Origin: Albula goreensis
Taxonomy: Eukaryota; Chordata; Actinopteri; Albuliformes; Albulidae
Direction of reading: 5' to 3'
Length of the DNA: 64,000 nucleotides
NCBI GenBank assembly: GCA_022829145.1
Contig: CM040764.1
Location: 12,606,049-12,670,048, forward strand
Shown here: positions 24,721 through 36,198 of the stretch, piece by piece
Layout: each line of letters begins with the position of its first letter
How positions within the stretch are numbered: the first letter of the stretch is position 1
Program-made: the position numbers and the translations under genes
Notes under the pieces: model-generated
The model's database searches: none
What the model was told of the DNA's origin: nothing
The model's input: only the letters and a program-made list of their open reading frames with translations

Positions 24721-25927
24721 CACCGATCAGCCCTAACATTATGACCACTGGCAGGTGAAGTGAACAACACTGATTATCTCATTATCATGGCACCTGTCAG
24801 TGGGTGGGATATATTGGGTAGCAAGTGAACATTTTGTCCTCAAAGTTGATGTGTGAGAAGCAGGAAAAATGGGCAAGCGTAAGGATTTGAGCGACTTTCA
24901 CTAGGGCCAAATTGTGATGGCTAGATGACTGGGTCAGAGCATCTCCAAAACTGCAGCTCTTGTGGGGTGTTCCCGGTCTGCAGTGGTCAGTACCTATCAA
25001 AAGTGGTCCAAGGAAAGAAAAGGCGGTGAACTGGCGACAAGGTCATGGGCGGCCAAGGCTCATTGATGCATGTGGGGAGCAAAGGCTGGCCCGTGTGGTC
25101 TGATCCAACAGACAAGCTACTATAGTTCAAATTGCTGAAAAAGTTAATGCTGGTTCTGATAGAAAGGTGTCAGAGCACACAGTGCATCTCAGTTTGTTGC
25201 ATATGGGACTGCGTAGCCACGGACCAGTCAGGGTGCCCATGCTGATCCCTGTCCACTGCTGAAAGCGCCAACAATGGACACATGACCATCAGAACTGAAC
25301 CACGGACCAATGGAAGAAGGTGACCTGTTTGAATGAATCACTTTTTACTTTTACATCACGTGGATGGCCGGGTGCGTGTGTGTCGCTTTCCTGGGGAACA
25401 CATGGCACCAGGATGTATGATGGGAAGAAGGCAAGCCAGCAGAGGCAGTGTGATGCTTTGGGCAATATTCTGCTGGGAAACCTTGGGTCCTGCCATTCAT
25501 GTGGATGTTACTTTGACATGTACCACCTACCTAAGCATTGTTGCAGACCATGTACACCCTTTCATGGAAACGGTATTCCCTGATGGCAGTGGCCTCAGGA
25601 TAATGCGTCCTGCCACAAAGCAAAAATGGTTCAGGAATGGTTTGAGGAACACAACATCGAGTTTAAGGTGTTGACTTGGCCTCCAAATCTCAATCCAATC
25701 AAGCATCTGTGGGATGTGCTGGACAAGCAAGTTCGATCCATGGAGGCCCCACCTCGCAACTTACAAGACTAAAAGGATCTGCTGCTAACGTTTTGGTGCC
25801 AGATACCACAGCGCACCTTCAGAGGTCTAGTAGAGTCCATGCCTCGACGGGTCAGGGCTGTTTTGACGGCAAAAGGGGGATCTGCACAATATTAGGCAAG
25901 TGGTCATAATGTTATGGCTGATTGGTG
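24721..25927 (+). mobile_element. Degenerate Tc1-like DNA transposon
   Basis: The element is 1,207 bp long, flanked by TA at 24,719-24,720 and 25,928-25,929. It has terminal inverted repeats beginning CACCGATCAGCCCTAACATT and ending in the reverse complement of CACCAATCAGCCATAACATT. Between them lies a plus-strand transposase relic. Recognisable parts include GKRKDLSDF, GQSISKTAALVGCSRSAVVS, HHVDGRVRVCRFPGE, GSVMLWAIFCWETLGPAIHV and, near the end, VLTWPPN-like and HLWDVLDKQV-like wording in shifted frames. Several stops and frameshifts break it, so it cannot encode an active enzyme. Tc1/mariner elements move by cut and paste into TA dinucleotides. It is a cleanly delimited old insertion. Confidence 0.92.
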
Positions 25928-25929
25928 TA

Positions 25930-27180
25930 TAACAAATGCTACATGTAACAAATTCCAGTGAAGAAAAATATATGTGGTGGTGCTCCTCTTTCACTCCAGC
26001 CCGGCACCCCAGCAGAGCAGAGAGGAGGTTTTTGCTTTGGTCTATACCACTCATCTCAAACAGAAGAACAAGTTTCATGCTTGATGTCTGTGGTTTTCAA
26101 ATAAAAGGCAAGCTTGAGAACAGTGACCGGATTTCCAAACCTTAAGCTGATTGGAACAAAACGAAAGCATTTGTTGCTCCAACTGATTGAAAGCAATCAA
26201 ATACATCTGTAAACTTTACCCTGTATGACATGCAGATCTCTTTTTGTCATGAAGTGTCAAATTAAGAGCAATTTGCAGGTCAAATGTGAAAGTTTAAATT
26301 GTTGTGGGAACTAAAACTAGCACAGCAGGTCACCAGGATCCAGAACGTTTTTAAACAGATAGTCCATTCTACAGAATGTAAAAATGGAGAATAATTGCAA
26401 AACATGGACAGATGGTGGGTTTCACTTGGGCACATTGATTGGCAGGTAAATAAAAACACCTGGAACAGGTGGCAATCACTGCCCTGTTGGAGGACTTCCA
26501 GTCCTTCAAGGAAGTGGAACACTGGACTGAGTCTCAGTTTAAGCAGGGGGTCGGACCTCAGAGAAGATTAAAGGATGGAAGAGTGGAGTGACACAAGGTC
26601 ATTTAAAAACCTCAGCGATAAAGATGTGATTCTACCAGCAAAAAGCAGAGGCAGCTAATGGGAAGATACTACTCTGACAAAATGGATGAATCTTGTGTCA
26701 CACAATATCAAAGCATTCAGCCACAGTTTCAAAAGGTGCTCAGTATCCATACAAGTGGATTCCTTCACTTTTTGTCAAACAACCACGAAAAGTCTGTCTA
26801 ATTTAAATGGTTACATTTTGGATCACGTTGGAAGATTTTCTGCCTTTGTGAGATAGCATTTGAAGTGCATCATGTTGAGTGATTCTCCTGAGCAAGCAGC
26901 TTTCCCATCAGCCTGTCTCCTGCCCAGCAGCACAAACTGGGGCACCGGAAACCTGGCTCATCGTTATATAGACTCAGCTGAACCAAATTGGTAATTGTAT
27001 AAGATTTCCAACACAATTTTATATTTTAGTCACACATATTTTTAAAAATACTCCTTTATAGACTTATAGCATAGCTGGATGAGAACTTCATGTGCTTGGT
27101 TGGTGTGTGTCTATGCTAATCTCTGTGAATGTGTAATATAAAGTAAAAGTGTTTCCCCTGCGCAAGTCGCTGTGTCGCAG
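25930..27180. other. Non-coding interval right of the Tc1-like element
   Basis: No recognisable exon was found here. An acceptor-like CTCCTGCCCAG near 26,935 is followed by an open stretch of about 35 bases that I cannot assign. Confidence 0.45.
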
Positions 27181-27285
27181 GGCATGGCGCTGTACTGTGT
27201 GGAGATGTCCCAGGTGTACGTGGCTCTGCCCCAGGCCCGCAGCTTGGAGGGTGGGACTTTGAAGACAACATATCTATCCAAGTGA
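27181..27285 (+). pseudogene. Exon-like fragment, possibly an upstream HECTD3 exon
   Basis: After an acceptor-like TGTGTCGCAG, the frame reads GMALYCVEMSQVYVALPQAR and then SLEGG before running to a stop at 27,283-27,285. It is GC-richer than its surroundings and lies 0.9 kb upstream of clear HECTD3 exons on the same strand, so it may be an earlier exon of that gene. I do not remember HECTD3 well enough here to confirm this. Confidence 0.4.
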
Positions 27286-28180
27286 ATGGCCTATTGTTGA
27301 ATATGTTTTTCTAGGTGGCCCTAAGTGTTATGTTATCTTATGTGTTATGATACTGAGGAAACATATTTGAAAGTGCATCAATAGTTTTCAAACTTTATAA
27401 TGAAGAGTATAAAATGCTATTCAGACCTCTGAATATTCCCTCTTATTGTATAACACATCATTTGTTTTACATCATTACCCAAGGTTTACACATTACAACT
27501 ATAAATAATGATTGGTATAAGACATGCATCATATAGAGTAAGAATGTTATGTAGCGATAGTTGAAATTATGTTTCATGAACCCCATTAGGTTGGAGCTTC
27601 TTTAACTGTCTGTCTGAACCAAACAAAAACATTTTTCTCTTAAGTCAATGCGGTCATTGGTTCAAATCTTTGCTTCACTGCTAGTTGTATGGAAGATCCT
27701 CCAATTAAATAGTAAGTATATAAGAGTAAATGTCAGGCCTCTGGGTGGGTCGTGCAGAAAGAGTAAATGCACTTAAGGAAATTAGATATCTTTTTTGTGT
27801 AGCCCTCTGATAAGTAGGATAAGACACTGGACTACAAGTACACCATATAATATACCTGATACTCAATGTGTCAGTCTAATTTTATGTTGACTTGTGCAGT
27901 GAACTTTGACATCCTCACTGTTTTGTTCAGTTTAACCAGGGAGCATATTTGGCTAGAGTAGGGCCTTCAATGTCAAAGACTGTGAATAATGTGTTTGTTT
28001 CACTTCTAGAAGTTGTTTCACATTACTTTTTCTTATGGTAATAACAGGACATGAGAGTGGTAATGGGTGTTGTGACCTTCCATTTAAGGCTTTATTCTGA
28101 ATAGTACAGTAAGTCAGTGGGAATGATCCGGGCTTTTAGTTCATGTGGAAGTGCACATTTAATTTTAACCTTTTTTTCAG

Positions 28181-30779
28181 GGTACAAGTGAAGCCAGGGA
28201 CAGCTATGTGCCTAACCCCTCTTGTAGGGAGTTCCATAAATTTGAGTGGATTGGCCAGCTCAAGGGTGCAGAGCTCTGGGGGAAGGACTTCCTGGTATGT
28301 GACACCACTTCCTGTCCCTGTTTTCAGCTGGTATAGTAAATGACTAGCGGCTCACCTTTTAGTGTATAGACTGATCATGGCTTTGGTGCCATCCTGGCAG
28401 GTGCTGGCCCTACCAGGAATCATATGGAAACAACTCACAGGAGAGGCTGTCAGCTGGAGCTGAAGACTTCCCAGCTGTGGACTCTGTGCTGGTGAGTGGC
28501 TATTCACAAAAAACACAAGAGCTTTCATTCTCAAAAAGAAAGAGATACACAATTCTACGTGCATTTTATTTATTTATTTATGTATTTATTTATGTATTTA
28601 TGTATGTATGTATGTATGTATTTATTTATTTATTTATTTATTTGCTTACTTACTTACTTACTTATTTTTATTTTTACAGTTTTGTTTGCATTGTTGTAAA
28701 AATGGATCATAAAAGACGAACACAAGTTACAGGTAGTGTGTGCAGATAAAGTAGAAGCCCAGATGGGTTGTATGGTAATCTCATCAAAAGTTTGAATGCA
28801 CCCAGACAACAGATGGATTCAGATCATGTTCAGTTTGTATTGGGTTATAGAGGAAGCACATTTTACAATAACAGGGCAATATACTGTACATATGCAGATA
28901 TCATGAATCTGTAGTGTGCTAAGTGGTGTGAAACATTAAACATGCTTTGCCATTACATTCCTCTTCAGGATATGACAGTAATATACTCTGAGGGCAAGTA
29001 ATGAAAAACATTGGTAAACTAAAACCTCATAATTAGAATGGGAAGAATTTTTGATGAATCGAACAGTTTAATATTTAAATATCATTTTAATGTATAAAAC
29101 TATTTTTATTTTATACTTTTCTATCCATATTAATACTTAAATATATTTTTGTGATTTTCAATGTATAAATTTGCAAGCAATTGGATCATTCACACTTTAC
29201 AGCAATTTCAGGTAAGGAAAAAGTTGCACTATTAAGTAGGCAGTGAGTTGGAATGATCATTGCCGACCCGTGTTACCTGCATGGGACTAAAGCCGACAGG
29301 CTTGCACAGCAGTTACATCTTTCCATTTACTTGCACTGCTACTGTTGGGCAACCCAGTGCTAAAATTGGATGGGATTTTTGGTCTGTCAAAGTTGTGGCG
29401 TGTTTGATAAAGTGCAAAAAGTTGCCCTGAATGTTGTTACACATAGAGCTTCAAATGTGTGGATCTGTATCAATGTGTATAAGTTCTCATGCAGATTTTG
29501 TATGCAGTTCCAGCTGTAAAACATATTTTACAGTCTAGTCAGTTCAAAATACAGACATTTGGTAATATCCTACACATGTGCAATTATGGATGAGCAGAAG
29601 GAGCACGTAATATCCATCAGTTGCCTCTGGGGCGATGCGCTCTTAGAGACCCATCATTTCGTCGGCCGAGTGTTTGTCGCTGGTGTTTATTTCAGTAGCC
29701 GATTGGTTGCCTTGGGTGAGATCAGTTTCCTTGTCTCTGAGGACCGGATTGTTGGAGAGTTCAGTCAGACCGGGTTTATTCAAGCAGAAGAGACCGGGTG
29801 TGTCCTGGCCTCTGACGCGGAAAAGCAAGGATGTTGGCTATATTATTTTCTGCAAAGTCACAATGAACCAACCGTGCAGGAAATGCTTTCTTAATGTTTG
29901 CCATTCGAACAGTCTGATCCGACCGTTTTGTGTTCTGTTTCTTTGGCATCTTGATAGCAATATTTTGTAATTTGGGCCTTCTCTTAGACCCAGCATACTG
30001 TGGAAACATAAGAATCAGTTGGTGTTTGAAAACTTTCTTTCCAAGCCATCATATTTTCAACAATATATTTTAGTGAATAGGTTTTGTCATTTATGAAACA
30101 TTTGCTTTGCCACATTAAGGCAGATTTGGCAACAGAGTATGCAATCCCATTATTTGTTCCATTCCTCCGTTGCTGAAGGTCTGCATATTTCAATGAGTCA
30201 CCACAAGGGTACCAGATATGGAGATGGCACAAATAGTTTCAGTATTTTTTTTTCTGTGTTCTGTATTCATCAACAGGCATGCCTAGTTGATCTATGGTCA
30301 AACATCATGATCCCGGGAGGGACCAGCACTGTGGTCAAAGAGTTTATCAGGCTGTTGCGCTGTGAGTATCCGATGACGAGTAACAGGTCAGATGATTGAA
30401 TATTCCGATAGTATGAGCCATCGGCAAGAGCGAACAAAACACAGAGGGACGGTCATCTGTTTGTATTAACATGTCTTTGTCATATATGTTACATATGACA
30501 AAGGACTAATCAACTGTCTTGTTTGACATGAGTAATGACAAAAATCGTGTATGTAAAAGTGGTCATTCATGCATGCTGTCCTGGTGTAGGAAAATGCCTT
30601 ATTTTGAATGTTGTCAGTCTCCTGTGATTGATTTTCATGCCCTTGCTTTGGTACTCAGATTGCAGCCATGCAGGCTGGCCCGGTGAAGTTGGTGCCTCAG
30701 GCTGTCCTGGATCTGCTCACCTGGCAGGTGCTGAAGAAAAAAGTGTGCAGCAACCCTGAGATCACAGTGGAGGCCCTCA
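28181..30779 (+). pseudogene. HECTD3-like E3 ubiquitin ligase pseudogene fragment
   Basis: Four exon remnants in order match the part of HECTD3 before and at the start of its HECT domain. The piece at 28,181-28,294 reads [13 protein letters not shown] and [18 protein letters not shown]. At 28,401-28,491 it reads VLALPGIIWKQLTGEAVSWS then DFPAVDSVL. At about 30,275-30,361 it reads IPGGTSTVV then EFIRLLR, with an internal gap. At 30,659-30,779 it reads [20 protein letters not shown] and [15 protein letters not shown]. The second piece carries a one-base insertion that puts TGA after VSWS. The exon that should lie between pieces two and three is missing, and so is the catalytic C-terminal HECT lobe. 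The last piece runs straight into a minisatellite. HECTD3 ubiquitinates targets such as caspases and STING/TRIF-pathway proteins in mammals. This copy should be dead. Confidence 0.85.
28566..28670. repeat. (TTTA)n/(TGTA)n/(CTTA)n microsatellite
   Basis: A compound tetranucleotide tract made of TTTA, TGTA and CTTA units lies in an intron of the HECTD3 pseudogene. Open frames across it are simple-repeat artefacts. Confidence 0.95.
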
Positions 30780-30805
30780 GTGAGTTCCTAAGCTCTCGCG
30801 CTGCC

Positions 30806-32440
30806 CAAACCCTAACACTGTCAACATCACACACACTGCCCAAACCCAAACACTGTCAACATCACACACACTGCCCAAACCCTAACACTGTCAACATAAC
30901 ACACACTGCCCAAACCCTAACACTGTCAACATCACACACACTGCCCAAACCCAAACACTGTCAACATCACACACACTGCCCAAACCCTAACACTGTCAAC
31001 ATAACACACACTGCCCAAACCCAAACACTGTCAACATCACACACACTGCCCAAACCCTAACACTGTCAACATCACACACACTGCCCAAACCCTAACACTG
31101 TCAACATCACACACACTGTCCAAACCCTAACACTGTCAACATAACACACACTGCCCAAACTCTAACACTGTCAACATCACACACACTGTCCAAACCCTAA
31201 CACTGTCAACATCACACACACTGCCCAAACCCAACACTGTCAACATCACACACACTGCCCAAACCCAAACACTGTCAACATCACACACACTGCCCAAACC
31301 CTAACACTGTCAACATCACACACACTGCCCAAACCCAAACACTGTCAACATCACACACACTGCCCAAACCCTAACACTGTCAACATCACACACACACTGC
31401 CCAAACCCTAACACTGTCAACATCACACACACTGCCCAAACCCTAACACTGTCAACATCACACACACTGCCCAAACCCTAACACTGTCAACATCACACAC
31501 ACTGCCCAAACCCTAACACTGTCAACATCACACAAACAACATCACACACACTGCCCAAACCCTAACACTGTCAACATCACACACACTGCCCAAACCCTAA
31601 CACTGTCAACATCACACACACTGCCCAAACCCAAACACTGTCAACATCACACACACTGTCAAACAACACTGTCAACATCACACACACTGCCCAAACCCTA
31701 ACACTGTCAACATCACACACACTGCCCAAACCCAAACACTGTCATGATAACACACACTGCCCAAACCCAAAAACTGTCAACATCACACACACTGCCCAAA
31801 CCCAAACACTGTCAACATCACACACACTGCCCAAACCCTAACACTGTCAACATCACACACACTGCCCAAACCCAAACACTGTCAACATCACACACACTGC
31901 CCAAACCCTAACACTGTCAACATCACACACACTGCCCAAACCCTAACACTGTCAACATCACACACACTGCCCAAACCCAAACACTGTCAACATCACACAC
32001 ACTGCCCAAACCCTAACACTGTCAACATCACACACACTGCCCAAACCCAAACACTGTCAACATCACACACACTGCCCAAACCCAAACACTGTCAACATCA
32101 CACACACTGCCCAAACCCTAACACTGTCAACAACACACTGCCCAAACCTAACACTGTCAACATCACACACTGCCCAAACCCTAACACTGTCAACATCACA
32201 CACACTGCCAAACTCAACATAACACACACTGTCAACATAACACACACTGCCCAAACTCTAACACTGTCAACATAACACACACTGCCCAAACTCTAACACT
32301 GTCAACATCACACACACTGCCCAAACTCTAACACTGTCAACATCACACACACTGCCCAAACCCTAACACTGTCAAAATCACACACTGTCCAAACCCTAAC
32401 TCTGTCAACACCCTACACACTGTCGAAAACCTAACACTGT
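30806..32440. repeat. 35-bp minisatellite with a telomere-like core
   Basis: About 47 tandem copies of a 35-bp unit are present. Each contains CTGCCCAAACCCTAACACTG followed by TCAACATCACACACA. The core AACCCTAAC equals a nine-base piece of the vertebrate telomere repeat. A common variant reads CCCAAACAC instead of CCCTAACAC, and A/T alternation between the two types suggests unit shuffling. The array starts 27 bases after the last HECTD3 pseudo-exon. It ends in an inverted junction carrying TTAGGG twice (about 32,453-32,471). Open frames within it are repeat artefacts. Confidence 0.95.
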
Positions 32441-32487
32441 CTGTTAGGGTTTTATGTTAGGGTTTTAGGCTGTTATGTGTACTGCAG

Positions 32488-34868
32488 GTGTCGTGTCTTC
32501 ATCTGCTGGCAAGTCAGCGGGTTAATCCATTACCTTTCCAAAGAAATCTGATCTCAACTCCATTGCCTTTTGTTCCCCTCGGTAGACATACAAGTTAGAC
32601 GAACCCTCAAACAAATATCAGAAGATGCAGTCTTCAACACCTGTGAAGGCTGGAGGACAACATTAAAAAAACATTTACTATTTATAAACTCCTGTAGTAC
32701 ACAACAGCCAGCAGCACAGCCAAAAACCAGCAGAGGGACACAAGACAACAGCAATATGAAAAACCAGCAGAGGGACACAAGACAAGGCAATATGAATATT
32801 AACCAGCAGAGGGTGACAAAACCCAGCAGAGGGAGACACAACACCTACAATATAAATATTAACCAGCAGACACACATGCATAGCAGCCAACAGAGGGAGG
32901 CACCTGTATCAATATTAACACAGTAAAACCAGCTGTAGGCAGAGGTGACATGAGACCTGCAATATCAATATTGACCAGAAGAGGGAAACACAAGACCTGC
33001 ATTATGAATATTAACCAGCAGAGGGCGAAAAATACATGTAGTACACATAGCAGGCAGCAGAGGGAGACAAAGAACTGCAATATCAATATGAACCAGCAGA
33101 GGGTGACAACATCTGCAGTACACACAGCAGCCAGCAGAGGGAGACACAAGAACTGCGATATCAATATTGACCAGCAGAGGGAGACACAAGGCCTGCAATA
33201 TCAAAATGAACCAGCAGAGGATGACAACAACTACAGTACACACAGCAGCCAGCAGAGGGAGACACGACACCTAAAATATAAATATTAACCAGCAGGGGGC
33301 GAAAAACACATGTAGTACACATAGCAGCCAGCAGAGGGAGACACAAGACCTGCAATATAAATATTAACCAACAGAGGGCGAAAACATGTGTAGTACATAT
33401 AGCAGCCAGCAGAGGGAGACACAATACCTGCAATATAAATATTAACCAGCAGAGGGCGAAAAATACATGTTGTACACATAGCAACCAGCAGAGGGAGACA
33501 CAAGATGTGCAATATCAATATGAACCAGCAGAGGGAGACACAAGAACTGTAATATCAATATTGACCAGCAGAGGGCAAAGAAAAAATATTAACCAGCAGA
33601 GGGCGAGTACACATAGCAGCCAGCAGAGGGAGACACAAGACCTGCAATATCAATATTAACCAGCAGAGGGCGTATATTGATATTGCAGGTCTTGTGTCTC
33701 CCTCTGCTGGTTAACATTGATTTTGCAGGTCAATATTGATTATGCACATCTTGTGTCTCCCTCTGCTGGTTCGTATTGATATTGCAGGTCTTGTGTCTCC
33801 CTCTGCTGGCTGCTATATGTACTGCAGGTGTTGTCGTCCTCTGCTGGTTCATATTGATATTGCATGTCTTGTGTCTCCCTCTGCTGGTTGCTATGTGTAC
33901 AACATGTATTTTTCGCCCTCTGCTGGTTAATATTGATATTGCAGTTCTTGTGTCTCCTCTGCTGGCTGCTGTGTGTACTGCATGTGTTGTCGCCCTCTGC
34001 TGGTTCATATTGATATTGCATGTCTTGTGTCTCCCTCTGCTGGTTGCTATGTGTACTACACGTATTTTTTCGTAATTTGATATTGCAGCCTCTCTGCTGG
34101 TTAATATTGATATTGCAGTTTGTGTCTCCCTCTGTCTCCTCTGCTGATTGATATTGCTCTTGCTGCTGGCTGTACTGCAGGTGGTTTCGCCCTCTGCTGG
34201 TTCATATTGATATTGCAGGTCTTGTGTCTCCCTCTGCTGGTTGCTATCTTATTTTTGCACATCTTGTGCCCTCTGCTGGTTAATATTGATATTGCAGTTC
34301 TTGTGTCTCCCTCTGCTGGCTGCTGTGTGTACTGCAGGTGTTGTCACCCTCTGCTGGTTCATATTGATATTGCAATCTTGTGTCTCCCTCTGCTGGTTGC
34401 TATGTGTTCAACATGTATTTTTCGCCCTCTGCTGGTAAATATTTATATTGCAGGTCTTTGTCTCCCTCTGCTGGCTGCTGTGTGTACTACAAGTGTTTTC
34501 GCCCTCTGCTGGTTAATATTTATATTGCAGGTCTTGTGTCTCCCTCTGCTGGCTGCTATGTGTACTACACATGTTTTCTGCCCTCTGCTGGTTAATATTG
34601 ATATTGCAGTTCTTGTGTCTCCCTCTGCTGGCTGCTATGTGTACTGCAGGTGTTGTTGCCCTCTGCTGGTTAATATTTATATTGCAGTTGTTGCTGGTTC
34701 ATATTGATATTGCAGGTCTTGTGTCTCCCTCTGCTGGATGCTATGTGTACTATTTCACTTGTGTCTCCCTCTGCTGGATGTGTGTTTTTGTGTTTTTTTC
34801 CTCTGCTGGTTAATATTTATATTGCAGGTCTTGTGTCTCCCTCTGCTGGCTGCCCTGTGCAGTACATG
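32488..34868. repeat. Head-to-head inverted minisatellite array with CCAGCAGAGGG cores
   Basis: About 54 units of roughly 39 bp are present, each with a conserved core of CCAGCAGAGGG plus two to four bases. From about 32,726 to 33,672 the core reads CCAGCAGAGGG on the plus strand (about 25 units). From 33,674 to 34,868 it reads CCCTCTGCTGG (about 29 units). Many units alternate between a GGGAGACA type and a GGGCGAAA or GGGTGACA type, making a roughly 78-bp higher-order unit. Linkers are TGCAATATCAATATTAA-like and GCAGTACACATAGCAGC-like. The GGGCG type matches 13 of 14 positions of the CTCF consensus CCASYAGRKGGCRS. Long open frames on both strands result from the periodicity. Confidence 0.93.
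33620..33710. repeat. Perfect 37-bp inverted repeat at the centre of the array
   Basis: Bases 33,620-33,656 are the exact reverse complement of 33,674-33,710, with a 17-base loop. This is where unit orientation flips. The arms each contain one CCAGCAGAGGG core, and the loop contains a third (CCAGCAGAGGGCG). Confidence 0.95.
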
Positions 34869-34871
34869 TGT

Positions 34872-35145
34872 TGACTTTTTAATGCTTTTTTTTTTCTCAC
34901 TCCAAGGGGGACACTGACCGAGGAAATGGGCTGGGAGAAAGAGAGGGAGCCTGGCTGAGCTCATGAACAGAACGGGGAAAAGGACTCGGAGGAAAGTGGC
35001 TCAAATCTGTCAAGAGTGGAAGGATCCAGTCTGCCGATCCAGAACGAGCCCAAACCCCAGTCCCAGGACACACACAAGGAGACGTTGGAACCAGCAGGGT
35101 GTCCAAGACTAAAACAAGATGCACAGAGTGTAGATCTAGAGTGAA
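34872..35145 (+). repeat. Low-copy duplicated block, copy 1 (partner 52,600-52,870)
   Basis: From a T-rich tract followed by CTCACTCCAAGG, the sequence matches 52,600-52,870 in direct orientation at high identity by eye. The central part GGAAAAGGACTCGGAGGAAA and then GTGGCTCAAATCTGTCAAG is identical. Copy 1 lacks about 15 bases around 35,036 that copy 2 has. One frame of copy 1 is open for about 60 codons (HEQNGEKDSEESGSNLSRVE), but copy 2 carries a stop in that frame. I do not recognise the protein. It begins directly at the end of the CCCTCTGCTGG array. Confidence 0.8.
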
Positions 35146-36190
35146 AGAGGGTAAATTTACATATGCATGCTTTGCTTATTTTCTGAAGGCTTATGATTGG
35201 GTCAGTGGAGGCTTTTGTTCTTTAGACTAACCAGGGCTGGAGTTGATGGAAAATCCTATGAAGCAGGCAAAGCCTTATGTAGACCTCCAGTTTCCTGTGT
35301 TGTAGTGAATGGCGTGAACCTCTGGAGAAAGACTAAAACAGGTAAATCATCTGGCTGTAAGTTTCCTTTAAGGTGAATCGAGGTCAGTGAGAGTACAGGG
35401 GTAACCCCATCCAAACCCGCCTTCCTCTGTCTTGTGGACTGAGCTGGCCCAGACAGCACTGGGTGGAGCTGGAGGCTTAATTACTGTGAAGCCCACAGAG
35501 TGTCTGACTGTTAGCGTAATTGAATTTTAATTTAATTTAACTTGTCCAGACTAATTACATTCTTAATGAGGCCTTCACAGTCCTTCATCTGTGCAGCTGC
35601 CCTGTACTTTGGATAGTCACCGTGCCCGGAGACAAAGTGAGGGAGAAAAGGAAAGAGAGAAAATTCAGAGGAGGCTGCACAGGGACTATTTGAATTGTTA
35701 TTTTCCTTTTCTCCAAAGCCAAACTACCACAGAACTAGTTGATCTCCCATAGCCACAATGCCTGCCGACTGCAGGTGAAATAAGCCTTGGCCATGACTTT
35801 GATTCCCATGATGACACACTGTAGACACACCACAAATCACATACTACCCGTGTCATCGGAGGGTTATGAGGCCAGCATGTTCTCGGTCCGTGCATCCACA
35901 GGCACCTGGGCATTCAGCAGTGAGGCCGGGCCAGTTGTTGCCTTGCCAATGCGGACTGGCCAAAGCTGGAAATGGTGTTAACGTAGCTCAAATGCTGAGT
36001 AGCAGGGCTCACACTTTGCTTTCAGTGCAAGCGTCTTTACAGCTTGAGGCCTGAATGGGGCTTATACACTTTGTACACACGAGTAAGGCCTTGGTGTATG
36101 TATGAATGTGAATGTACATATATTTATATAGCACCATGTAGGTGTTTTATCAGTAAGGTAAATATGTGTCTGCTTTGTCTCTTTCCTTCC
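35146..36190. other. Non-coding interval
   Basis: I saw no exon or repeat that I could name. It lies between the duplicated block and the TLE fragment and may be old intron sequence. Confidence 0.45.
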
Positions 36191-36198
36191 TACCCCAG

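Noticed and set aside
25333-25674. 113-codon open frame that looks like a free gene
   Set aside because: It is the middle of the broken Tc1-like transposase, not a separate gene.
29590-29990. GC-richer segment with a reverse-strand AATAAA that could be a retroviral LTR
   Set aside because: The layout is suggestive, but I found no matching second LTR, primer-binding site or target duplication. Too weak to annotate.
30668-31060. 130-codon open frame running from HECTD3-like sequence into the 35-bp repeat
   Set aside because: Only the first 40 codons are exonic and end at a GT donor. The rest is repeat periodicity.
32554-34813. Many open frames of 60-195 codons on both strands
   Set aside because: They arise from the periodic, stop-poor CCAGCAGAGGG array and translate to repetitive cysteine/leucine or glutamine/arginine strings with no gene context.
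30806-34868. CRISPR-like regular repeats
   Set aside because: The genome is eukaryotic, units are contiguous without unique spacers, and no cas genes are present. These are minisatellites.
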